From the IMG/VR virus record IMGVR_UViG_3300034073_002500, positions 1 to 20,481 of that record: a DNA stretch of 20,481 nucleotides; one strand, 5' to 3'. Position 1 is the first letter of the stretch; each line of letters begins with the position of its first letter. Positions 1 through 7,500 of this stretch are shown here, in pieces. The stretch is from a virus. The translations under genes and the position numbers were made by a program. The notes below the pieces were generated by a model. The model was not told where the DNA came from and did not search any database. It saw only the letters and a list, made by a program, of their open reading frames with translations.

Positions 1-16
1 CATGGAGAATATCATT

Positions 17-292
17 ATGAAGACACGTAAGAATCGCAAGTTTGTTTCGCAAAATCGCAACGCTGTTATCCGTACTCGTGAGGATCGTACGGGTAAGCTT
101 CGTACTGAGACTGCTCGTCGCGACGCAACGACAATTACAGCAGCAGTTAGCACCAACCGTAAGACCGATTCTACTCGCCTGTTCATCGATTTTCCAAATC
201 GTGGCGGCGCCGTAGAGCTTACTGGTTCAGAGGCACGTACGCTTTATCGTTTGCTTCAGAAGCACTATAGCGAGACTGGTAAGTCTTACTGA
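17..292 (+). CDS. Small basic protein, function unknown
   Basis: A 91-residue protein, rich in Arg and Lys in its first 55 residues, with a more ordinary C-terminal part (about 57-91) that looks able to fold as a strand and helix. I do not recognise the family. An ATG also exists at position 2, but GGAG at 4-7 lies 9 bases before the ATG at 17, so I chose 17 and treat the first ATG as part of the ribosome binding site region. Arginine is encoded only by CGT/CGC, unlike most neighbours, which use AGA and CGA freely. Together with the strong terminator just downstream, this suggests high expression. The charge would suit nucleic-acid binding, but no named motif is visible. Confidence 0.75.
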   Translation: MKTRKNRKFVSQNRNAVIRTREDRTGKLRTETARRDATTITAAVSTNRKTDSTRLFIDFPNRGGAVELTGSEARTLYRLLQKHYSETGKSY

Positions 293-314
293 TTTTTAAG
301 TAAGTCTAGTCTTT

Positions 315-349
315 GGTCGGATTCCTCCTCGGAGGAACCGACCTTTTTT
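315..349 (+). terminator. Rho-independent terminator
   Basis: GGTCGG pairs with CCGACC, and the inner TTCCTCC/GGAGGAA arms pair with one bulged A. Six T residues follow at 344-349. It lies 23 bases after the stop of the basic protein gene and before the ribosome binding site of the next gene, so it separates two transcription units. Confidence 0.9.
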
Positions 350-365
350 AGTTAGGAGAGTCGAC

Positions 366-947
366 ATGAAACTAGAAAACGCTGAAGTTTTATTACTTTC
401 TCAAATTCTTTTCCAAGTAAAATCTCTTCCAAACCAAAACTGGGAAGCATCAGAACAAATCAACTTACTTTATAGTAAGCTTTGTAATCATTTAGTCACT
501 TCTCTTTCACAGCAAAGTGAAAACGAATCAGACGTCGATTTTTTAAAAACAGATTATTTACATGATGAACTTCGTGCTTGGCAGGAATCAGAGTCTGATG
601 AACATGATTCTTGTGGTCTGGCAGAAGAACTAGATTCGTTAGATATTGACGGAGTAAATCATCTAAAACTTTCCACCGGGGTGCTAGTAGAACTTGAACC
701 CCTTCGTGTTGACTATAAAGGTAAACGATCGATGATTTTTGAAAGCGGCATCTCTAAATCATCTCTAGATATTAACTTTGATGATGGAGACGAAATTTTG
801 TGTGACGTAACAGCAATCGAAAGATTCGCCGATAAGCTTAAAATTTATTGCGCAGAAGGTTGTGTTTTCTTCGACGTTGCAAAATTTCCAAAGACGTGGA
901 CAAGTTTACTACAAACAAAAACCTGTTATAAGGTAATGTATACATGA
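366..947 (+). CDS. Acidic protein, function unknown
   Basis: A 193-residue protein of no recognised family. The ATG is preceded by AGGAGAG at 354-360. The N-terminal third (about 1-50) is predicted helical. A strongly acidic stretch (about 55-95, many Glu/Asp) follows. The C-terminal half has alternating hydrophobic residues suggestive of beta strands, with 'DINFDDGDEILCDVTAIERF' near residues 137-156. Two nearby Cys flank 'AEG' around residue 165, but there is no zinc-ribbon pattern. The gene overlaps the next by four bases (ATGA), indicating co-translation. It is the first gene of a run of five small plus-strand genes leading into the neck genes. Confidence 0.7.
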   Translation: MKLENAEVLLLSQILFQVKSLPNQNWEASEQINLLYSKLCNHLVTSLSQQSENESDVDFLKTDYLHDELRAWQESESDEHDSCGLAEELDSLDIDGVNHLKLSTGVLVELEPLRVDYKGKRSMIFESGISKSSLDINFDDGDEILCDVTAIERFADKLKIYCAEGCVFFDVAKFPKTWTSLLQTKTCYKVMYT

Positions 948-1183
948 AACTTACTTTAAGCCCTGAGCAATTTTTAGCTGTATATAATTGTGTAACCGTT
1001 AATCAAGGTTTAACCGCGCAAGAAGTTAAATCAAAAATGGATCTAGTTCTATTAGACGCTTTATCTTCGATCGACGAAGTACAGAATCAATCCAAGTTTT
1101 CTCATTGGGCAAAGCAAGAAGAAGACAAGATATCTAATCTTCAACATGAATTAAAAACCATCAGTAAGTCATCTATCACTTGA
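944..1183 (+). CDS. Small helical protein, function unknown
   Basis: A 79-residue protein whose ATG overlaps the stop of the preceding gene (ATGA). The first half ('LTLSPEQFLAVYNCVTVNQG' and following) looks like two or three short helices. The C-terminal half (about 45-75) is polar and likely coiled coil. No family is recognised. The overlap and codon use match the upstream gene, so both are probably translated from one message. Confidence 0.65.
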   Translation: MKLTLSPEQFLAVYNCVTVNQGLTAQEVKSKMDLVLLDALSSIDEVQNQSKFSHWAKQEEDKISNLQHELKTISKSSIT

Positions 1184-1192
1184 GTATAACAT

Positions 1193-1372
1193 ATGTCGGC
1201 TTTGACAGAAGAATTATTACAACAAATTTTTGAACTAGAAGAACGCATCAAGGTTGAACAATCGACCGGAAGAAACGTTCAAACCTTGATTGATCGATTA
1301 TCTCTTTTAAAAGAACAATTTCAATTAATGAACGAGAATTTGACGAAATCTGACAAAGTGCTAAAGGGATAA
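1193..1372 (+). CDS. Very small coiled-coil protein, function unknown
   Basis: A 59-residue open frame starting at ATG 1193 and ending at TAA 1370-1372. The whole protein is predicted helical, with heptad-like Leu/Ile spacing ('LTEELLQQIFELEERIKVEQ', then 'LIDRLSLLKEQFQL'). It sits 9 bases after the preceding gene and 6 bases before the next, with no other reading frame explaining the stretch, so it fits a continuous small-gene operon. The ribosome binding site is weak (TTGAG about 10 bases upstream). Function is unknown. Confidence 0.6.
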   Translation: MSALTEELLQQIFELEERIKVEQSTGRNVQTLIDRLSLLKEQFQLMNENLTKSDKVLKG

Positions 1373-1378
1373 CATGTC

Positions 1379-1597
1379 ATGCAAAAAGTAGATTTGTATC
1401 AACCAATCGTACACGATAGAAAAGGTCCGCCACCTCTTGCTATTAGAGTAGGAGTTAATACGACAGGTGATTATATCGAAGGCGGTTCAGCGACAGGATA
1501 CCTAAAACCAGAAACTTATATTTTACTTTCAGCATTGCCAGTCGAGCTACAAGAAAGAGTTAAAACAGCGGTACAAGCTATTATTTCTGGAATGTAG
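1379..1597 (+). CDS. Small protein, function unknown
   Basis: A 72-residue protein. An earlier ATG at 1374 is in another frame and meets a stop after five codons, so the ATG at 1379 is used, with AAGGG (about 1364-1368) at the end of the upstream gene as the likely ribosome binding site. The middle contains 'GPPPLAIRVGVNTTGDYIEG' and the end is a short amphipathic helix ('PVELQERVKTAVQAIISGM'). No family is recognised. Confidence 0.65.
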   Translation: MQKVDLYQPIVHDRKGPPPLAIRVGVNTTGDYIEGGSATGYLKPETYILLSALPVELQERVKTAVQAIISGM

Positions 1598-1603
1598 TAT
1601 TTA
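1598..1603 (+). promoter_or_regulatory. TATTTA motif before gene 1608 (possible late -10 element)
   Basis: TATTTA lies 4 bases before the ATG of the 52-residue gene, which lacks a spaced Shine-Dalgarno site. The same arrangement is seen at 1813 and 3113. It could be a -10 element giving a leaderless or nearly leaderless message, or chance in AT-rich DNA. Confidence 0.25.
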
Positions 1604-1607
1604 ATAT

Positions 1608-1766
1608 ATGAAACAAGCCATGACTGGGTACGTTCCCTTCGGAGCGCGCCGAACAATGACACAAACCGAAGAAGAAATTGCAGAAGAAGATATCGATAAT
1701 GAAAAAAAAGAATCTTTAAGAAAGATGATAAGATTATTAGTCATCGAATCTTTAAAAGATTATTAA
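1608..1766 (+). CDS. Very small charged protein, function unknown
   Basis: A 52-residue open frame, ATG 1608 to TAA 1764-1766. A short N-terminal segment ('TGYVPFGARRTM') is followed by a highly charged helical C-terminus rich in Glu and Lys. It has no clear Shine-Dalgarno site but TATTTA ends 4 bases before the ATG. An alternative start is the ATG at 1620. It is the last of the small genes before the neck genes. Function is unknown, and expression is inferred only from position and gene packing. Confidence 0.5.
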   Translation: MKQAMTGYVPFGARRTMTQTEEEIAEEDIDNEKKESLRKMIRLLVIESLKDY

Positions 1767-1789
1767 TTTTTACTTAAATTTTAAGTCGA

Positions 1790-1803
1790 CGTCAATATTG
1801 ACG
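1790..1803. promoter_or_regulatory. Perfect 14-base palindrome upstream of neck gene
   Basis: CGTCAATATTGACG is identical to its reverse complement and sits in the 57-base gap before the gp13-like gene, ending 9 bases before the TATTTA motif. This is a typical size and place for a dimeric regulator's operator. It has no T-tract, so it is not a terminator. Confidence 0.4.
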
Positions 1804-1812
1804 CTTGCTTAT

Positions 1813-1818
1813 TATTTA
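1813..1818 (+). promoter_or_regulatory. TATTTA motif before the gp13-like gene
   Basis: TATTTA lies 5 bases before the ATG at 1824. An AAGGA at 1818-1822 is only one base from the ATG, too close to act as a normal ribosome binding site. This is a candidate late promoter -10 element by analogy with positions 1598 and 3113. Confidence 0.3.
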
Positions 1819-1823
1819 AGGAT

Positions 1824-3005
1824 ATGCCTTTATTTTCTGACACCATTAGCCCGACGCCTTTTGGATTTTTTGATAGTGACACTGCGTTTCAAGCAGAAGC
1901 TGACGGAATGATTACATTCGTTAAGCGCAAGCTTGGCGACGACGTGTTGTCTGTAGAATTAACTCGAAAAGAGATATGGGCGTGCTTTGAAGAAGCGTGT
2001 TGTGAATATTCAAGGTTAATTCATGAAACAAAAATTACGTCTGAGCTAACGAACGTATTAGGCGTAAACACTGGTTCTGCAGACTTTACCAACAAATATT
2101 CAAGACAAACGCTAGAATATTTGTTGCGCATGGCAGAACCTTATGCAACAGAAGCATATGTTGGTGGTTCATATGACGCAACGATGTGCTATGTAGATCT
2201 AATCAGCGGTCAACAAGATTATGACATTTATTCAGACGTAAAGGTATTGTCGGGCAGCAATGCTGGGGAAGTTTTCTTCGATACGCTGAGTGGTTCAAAA
2301 GGTAAATTAAAAATAGTCGAAATTTTTCATTTTGAGCCATTGGCAGCGCAAACGTTTCTTCTTAACGCATCTAATATCACAAACTTCTTAGCGACTAATT
2401 TTAATTATGAATCGTACGTAAACTCTACAATATTCTACGTACTTCCTATATTTGAAGACGTCTTAAGAAGAGGAATGCTAGAAAGCGCCTTTAGAGTAAG
2501 ACGCTCCAATTATAGTTATGAATTATTGGGTAGCAAGTTAAGAATTTACCCGATTCCAACCAGCGATTTGCAGTTGGGTAAAATGTATATCAAGCTTATG
2601 CCACCCCATGATCCGTATAAACCTCTGTACACCGATAACTCGATATACGGAATATCAGGTCCAAATAATTTTCCACTAGGTAATTTACCATTTGCTACGA
2701 TAAATCAACCAGGTAGACAATGGATTCGTCAATACACGCTAGCGTTGTGTAAGGAACTGTTGGGTTTAATCAGATCTAAATTCCAAAACATACCAATTCC
2801 TAACGCAGACCTTCAATTAAACGGCGAAGCTTTAATCTCGCAAGGAAGAGAAGATAAAGATAAGTTAATAAACCAAATGAAAGAATTTTTATTAAATATG
2901 ACTAAGTCTAAGTTGTTAGAAAATGATGCTCTAGCAGCAGAAAACTTAAATAAACAACTTAGGTTTATACCAATGCCTCTTGGAAAGAGTATTCAAATTG
3001 GATAA
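1824..3005 (+). CDS. Neck protein, T4 gp13-like
   Basis: A 393-residue virion protein. Two parts line up with my recollection of T4 gp13. Near residues 28-65, 'VKRKLGDDVLSVELTRKEIW' with the following 'CFEEACCEYS' matches the helix pattern at the gp13 N-terminus. Near residues 290-350, 'RQWIRQYTLALCKELLGLIR' followed by an LNGEALISQGREDKDKL-type helix matches its C-terminal region. T4 gp13 is about 309 residues, so this one is longer, with extra residues in the middle and at the end. gp13 works with gp14 at the portal-distal side of the neck to close the filled head before tail joining. The next gene being gp14-like supports the call. The only start near the N-terminus is ATG 1824. Confidence 0.7.
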   Translation: MPLFSDTISPTPFGFFDSDTAFQAEADGMITFVKRKLGDDVLSVELTRKEIWACFEEACCEYSRLIHETKITSELTNVLGVNTGSADFTNKYSRQTLEYLLRMAEPYATEAYVGGSYDATMCYVDLISGQQDYDIYSDVKVLSGSNAGEVFFDTLSGSKGKLKIVEIFHFEPLAAQTFLLNASNITNFLATNFNYESYVNSTIFYVLPIFEDVLRRGMLESAFRVRRSNYSYELLGSKLRIYPIPTSDLQLGKMYIKLMPPHDPYKPLYTDNSIYGISGPNNFPLGNLPFATINQPGRQWIRQYTLALCKELLGLIRSKFQNIPIPNADLQLNGEALISQGREDKDKLINQMKEFLLNMTKSKLLENDALAAENLNKQLRFIPMPLGKSIQIG

Positions 3006-3070
3006 GTCGAAATTTTGAAAGATTTTATGAAACCGAATATTGAACAATTACTCTCGATAAATTGTAATGT

Positions 3071-3101
3071 GACGTATTCGAAATCCTTATAGAATATCGT
3101 C
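3071..3101 (+). promoter_or_regulatory. Imperfect hairpin between the two neck genes
   Basis: GACGTATTC (3071-3079) pairs with GAATATCGTC (3092-3101) with one bulged T and a 12-base loop. There is no T-tract, so it is not a terminator. It lies 11 bases before the TATTTA motif that precedes the gp14-like gene and may be an RNA-processing or regulatory structure. Confidence 0.25.
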
Positions 3102-3112
3102 GCGTAGAATCA

Positions 3113-3118
3113 TATTTA
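3113..3118 (+). promoter_or_regulatory. TATTTA motif before the gp14-like gene
   Basis: TATTTA ends 4 bases before the ATG at 3123. As at 1813, no Shine-Dalgarno site with normal spacing is present. The 117-base gap before it (3006-3122) holds only a 21-codon open frame and the hairpin. Confidence 0.3.
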
Positions 3119-3122
3119 GGTC

Positions 3123-4514
3123 ATGGCGCGCTTATTCATGAGTCCGAGAGAACTAAATTTCATATCGGATATTACAAAAGAAATTATTAAAGACGTCGTC
3201 GGACAAAAAATAATTTATTATCCTATTTCTGAAATTAAAACTAAGACTCATGAAGTTTATAATGAAGCGTTAAAAAAGATTTTTGATAATCCAATAATAA
3301 TAGATGCGCTAGTAGACAACAGCTTTCAAACAGACACCAAAATAGATAAGTTCGGTATCGATGCTCAATATAAAATAGAAGTTTATATTCAGCACAGAGA
3401 CCTAGTAGAAAAAGGAATTAATGTCACAATTGGAGACTTCTTTTCTTTTTCTGATATTTTTTATGAGATCACTGAGCGTACCTTTATGCGCAACATATAC
3501 GGTATGGCAGAGCATAAAGATGGAATTAGATTAGTTGGTACAAAATCTCGACTTGGTTTGTTCGAGGCGCCGATCGTTGGACCCACCGATATTTCATATA
3601 CGAATCCAGATGCGGTACAAGATGTGTTTGTTCAACAACGCGGACTAAAGTATATCAATAAAACAGGCGAAATAACTGGCGATGTACGAGATTTAGTTAG
3701 AGAAGGAGTTCTAGACGGTCCACTAACTGGGCAAAAAGAAGTTTCTGAACTCGGGGATCCGATTGGCGTTGGTCACGCATTTTATGACGACGACGATATT
3801 CGTACACCGTCAACTTATACCGTACCTTCTATTTTGCTAGCAATAACGACTCAAACGTCAGGCGGGATAGTAGGAGAAACAAATTTACTTAGAGAATTTG
3901 GAAATGTTGGATCAACTATAACGGGTACGATAACTCGAAACTACGATAAAGCAGCAATATCTAGTTATACTGTCGAATATCGCCCGAATGGTACAAGCAC
4001 TTGGACGGCAGTACCAGGTTTATCTAACGTAGCTGTTTCAGGTAATCCTGAAACAGTAACAATTACCTCTACTATTCACAACGATCCGACCCTATCGACT
4101 GCGACGACGATATATTATCGAGTGAGAGTAGTCGATAGCTATGAAACAACTATGTCAAGTACAACTTCTGTAGCATTTAATAGAGTTATATTTTTTGGAC
4201 CATCTGCAGCGGCCCCGACGACTTCGAATGCAGTCAGAGCTTTACCAGATAGGATATTTATAAACGGAGATAATCCGTTTATTTTGAATACGGGTTCGAC
4301 TAATGTAATATTTACAGTTGCTATGCCCGCGCCACTAACAATCGACGAAGTAAATGATTTGGACGCATATGGATTTGATATTACTAGCGCATATATTTCA
4401 TCAACATTTAGCGTCGCAGATAGTGCTGGAACATTATCGTCTTATAACGTGTACACAATGACAATTGGAGCAGCTTATACTTCGAACCATCGCCACGAAG
4501 TAACGAGGACTTGA
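3123..4514 (+). CDS. Neck protein, T4 gp14-like, with adhesin-like C-terminus
   Basis: A 463-residue protein in two parts. Residues about 1-165 resemble T4 gp14, a neck protein that joins gp13 in closing the head. The pattern is an N-terminal helix, a 'VVGQKIIYYPIS' strand, then 'DKFGIDAQYKIEVYIQ' and 'GDFFSFSDIFYEITERTFMR', matching gp14 'FYVPRE...KFTKAWKFAAYL...FFSNFGMQVQDEVTLSI'. Residues about 235-463 are Thr/Ser-rich and look like an Ig or fibronectin type III fold ('ISSYTVEYRPNGTSTWTAVP', 'IYYRVRVVDS'). They are followed by a segment starting 'FFGPSAAAPTTSNAVRALP' and ending 'YTSNHRHEVTRT', of a type I associate with phage fibre proteins. T4 gp14 is about 256 residues and lacks such an extension. 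Followed after two bases by the giant fibre gene, this suggests a neck piece that also displays or anchors an appendage (inference). Confidence 0.6.
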   Translation: MARLFMSPRELNFISDITKEIIKDVVGQKIIYYPISEIKTKTHEVYNEALKKIFDNPIIIDALVDNSFQTDTKIDKFGIDAQYKIEVYIQHRDLVEKGINVTIGDFFSFSDIFYEITERTFMRNIYGMAEHKDGIRLVGTKSRLGLFEAPIVGPTDISYTNPDAVQDVFVQQRGLKYINKTGEITGDVRDLVREGVLDGPLTGQKEVSELGDPIGVGHAFYDDDDIRTPSTYTVPSILLAITTQTSGGIVGETNLLREFGNVGSTITGTITRNYDKAAISSYTVEYRPNGTSTWTAVPGLSNVAVSGNPETVTITSTIHNDPTLSTATTIYYRVRVVDSYETTMSSTTSVAFNRVIFFGPSAAAPTTSNAVRALPDRIFINGDNPFILNTGSTNVIFTVAMPAPLTIDEVNDLDAYGFDITSAYISSTFSVADSAGTLSSYNVYTMTIGAAYTSNHRHEVTRT

Positions 4515-4516
4515 AC

Positions 4517-7500
4517 ATGGCACTAACACCAGGTCTTGAAGTCCCGTTTGGCATACAACCCGTTAATCCGATACCCGTAGATTCTTGGTCTGGCCCGTAT
4601 TCTGGTCCTGTCGGAGATGATACAATTGCGGGCGCTATTGCAGTTGCAAACGCTACTATTCCTCAAGCAGTTAGATTTCAATCGATGGAAGTTAGATTGA
4701 TCATTGGGGGAGAAGCTTACAAATATTGGTATAAAAATGGCATTGCGGACAGCGACTTAGTTTTATTTTCGGGTGGAGGTGGTGGTGCCGACGCTAATGC
4801 GCCATATCTTGTGCTTTCATCTACTGGTTCTTTATCTGCTGAAAGAGTTTTTGCAGTAGGCACAGGTTTAAAGGCAGTTGATGATGGAGCGGGTGGAAAT
4901 TATACTATTTCAATAAACAATTCAGCTATCGCAACACTTAGCGGTTCAACTTTTACTGGTGCTGTTAATTTTAATCAAGGGCTAAGCGGTTCATTAACTC
5001 AACTAACAGATGGCACTTCGTATTTGATCGCAGGAGAAAATATTGCGATCGTTACAAGTTCTAATGGATCGATTACAATTTCAGGTTTAGCAGGTGACAT
5101 CACCTCAGTTACAGCAGGAACTGGTCTGTCTGGTGGTGGTATGATAGGCGACATTACGTTAAATGTCGATGATTCTATCGTTGCTACGGTATCTGGTTCG
5201 ACCTTTAAAGGGTCCGTGAGCTTCGATGAAGGTCTTAGCGGTTCACTAACAAGACTAGTAGATGGAACTTCATATATCGTAGCCGGCGTAGGGATCTCGA
5301 TCTCTTCGGCTTCGAATGGTCCTATAACAATTTCGTCAGAAAACGCTGGTTCAATTACGGTTTCTTCAGGCTCTAATTCAGTATCATCTACCTCCAATCT
5401 CCAATTTGGGCCTGGGTTTATATTAAATCAGGAATCTACTGGCATCGCCGTAGTGTCAGGAACTATCGGAGAGCCTGAAGATGGTACGTATGCAGACGGC
5501 ATTTATACCGACTTTACATCGAACACGCTAATCGGAACGGCTATCGATAGATTCAATGAATTATTTTTAGCGTTAGCACCAAGTCCAGCACCAAGCCTAG
5601 ACAACGTTGACTGTGATACGTCGGCAGGAACAACCGCGTATTTATCGTTTGGTATAAGCAACGATCAATCGAGCGCTTCGCCGGCGTATATTTCCAGCAA
5701 TACGACAGCGGGATTTTCTGCCGTAGACGTTAATGACTCGTATAGTTCATCTACGTCAGGAGATAACATAAGAAAAGGAATTTATACAGGCACCTCAAAT
5801 ATATCTGGCGATTTAAACGAAGACGTACCTGCCTACGTTCATAACACTGGCGTGACAAATTACGTCGCAAATTCCTTTGGAGAAGCCAACCAAGGCACTT
5901 TAAAACTATATGCAAATGGTGCTTTATTGCATAGCGTAAATTTAACGACTAGCTCAGCAGGATCTGGTGTCCCAGGATCTGGTACAAAATCTCATTTAAA
6001 TGCGAATGGATCGGGTTTTACGAATCTATCGCAGACTGGCAGCGCAGTGCAATCGAACGGTCTTTCCTTTCCACCATTCCAGCACAGAACAGGAAAGTAC
6101 TTAGTTCACGCTGCTGACCAAAGAAATGGGTGGAATTATCTTCAAGTTATACACGATAAGGGTTCCACACAAACTCAAACAAATTACGTAGAGTGGATAA
6201 ATGACAATAACGCTGACGCATTAGTTGCAAGCAATAATTCTTTGTCTTTTGAAGGTTCTGGTTCAATCCATCTTTCGGGTGTTGAATATTTCCAAAGCGG
6301 TACTTTAACCTATAAAGTCAAAGTCGACAACGCATATAAGTACGTTTATGATAATACAGCGATTAGTTTTACGACATCGAACTCTTCTGCTGCTAGCTCA
6401 GGATTAAGCTTTAGTTTTGCGAACCAGACAAAACCTACTATCAACACGAGTGCAGGAGAAACGCACGCTAAAGCTCTACATTTAACGTCTTCAGCTACAC
6501 TCACTGCGAACTATTTAATTAATGGTTCAATTACTGCGGGTGTCAACGTTACACATCCTCTTAAATCTAATTTAACGAATAGTGGTCAGTCAACGACATC
6601 GCAAATACTAACGTACAATTATTCGAATACATCAACCGAATTAGCCGAAACCTTCCGTCGTGAAAATTATAGAATAATATCAGGATCATACGATACGCAA
6701 GCCGACGTCGTTAATGTCTCGAATGTTTGGAATTCAGAAATTTACATGACTTCTTCAAATGGAGGCCACTCGGACGGACTTCAATTTTATAATACAACGT
6801 TAGTATCTCCAAAAAACGCTGTGAATGGAGGTAACTTCTCCGTATTCTCAGGAGGTCCTAATGAAAATCCAAATTATTCTGGTATAATAGGCACAAGAAC
6901 ATTTTATAGATGGTTTAAAAACACATCTGGAGCTCAATACGATCTGTCTTTGGCGATGAATGGATCATCGACTATAGTCTCTAATGCGACAGCGTTCAAC
7001 GCGTCAAGAATCAAGTGTTTTATTAAAATACCTGGTAAAACAGGGTGGATGGACGTGGCGTTACCTTTTGTATTAGATAACGTGCAAGAAGGCGCCGGGG
7101 CTTATGTTTCTAATGCTTTATTAAGCTTTGATAGTACCTTAAACGCTACAAACTATTTAAACTTTGGAAATGTTTCAGTAGACAATAATGAGTATGTCGT
7201 TTTAAAGATACTAGCAGATTCTTCCTGGACAGGTAACGTATCTTCTATCACTGTAGACTTTGGCGCGGGTACTGGAACTTTAACGCCAGTCCCTGATTTA
7301 GACAATATAGATTCTGACAACGCAGGGACGACGGCAAGACTTTCTTTCGGTTCATCGAAATCTATAACAGGATACACGAATTCTTCGACAGACGCAGGAT
7401 TCTCTGCGGCGGATCTTAATGCAGTATATCAAGTTGCAACATCAGGTGCAAATCTTCGAAGAGCAGTATTCGCCGGCGCGACAACCATGGAAGGTGATTT

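Noticed and set aside
3027-3092. A 21-codon open frame between the two neck genes
   Set aside because: No convincing ribosome binding site and too short to judge; the stretch is better explained as a leader or hairpin region.
4776-4790. Gly-rich runs (also about 10911-10935) as a possible frameshift or slippery site
   Set aside because: Codons vary and the frame stays open on both sides; a flexible hinge in a fibre is the simpler explanation.
4999-5397. Antisense open frame of 132 codons inside the giant fibre gene
   Set aside because: It mirrors the repetitive Ser/Thr codons of the fibre, is Pro/Glu/Val-biased and has no ribosome binding site; it is a shadow frame. The same applies to 8704-8991 and 10811-11170.
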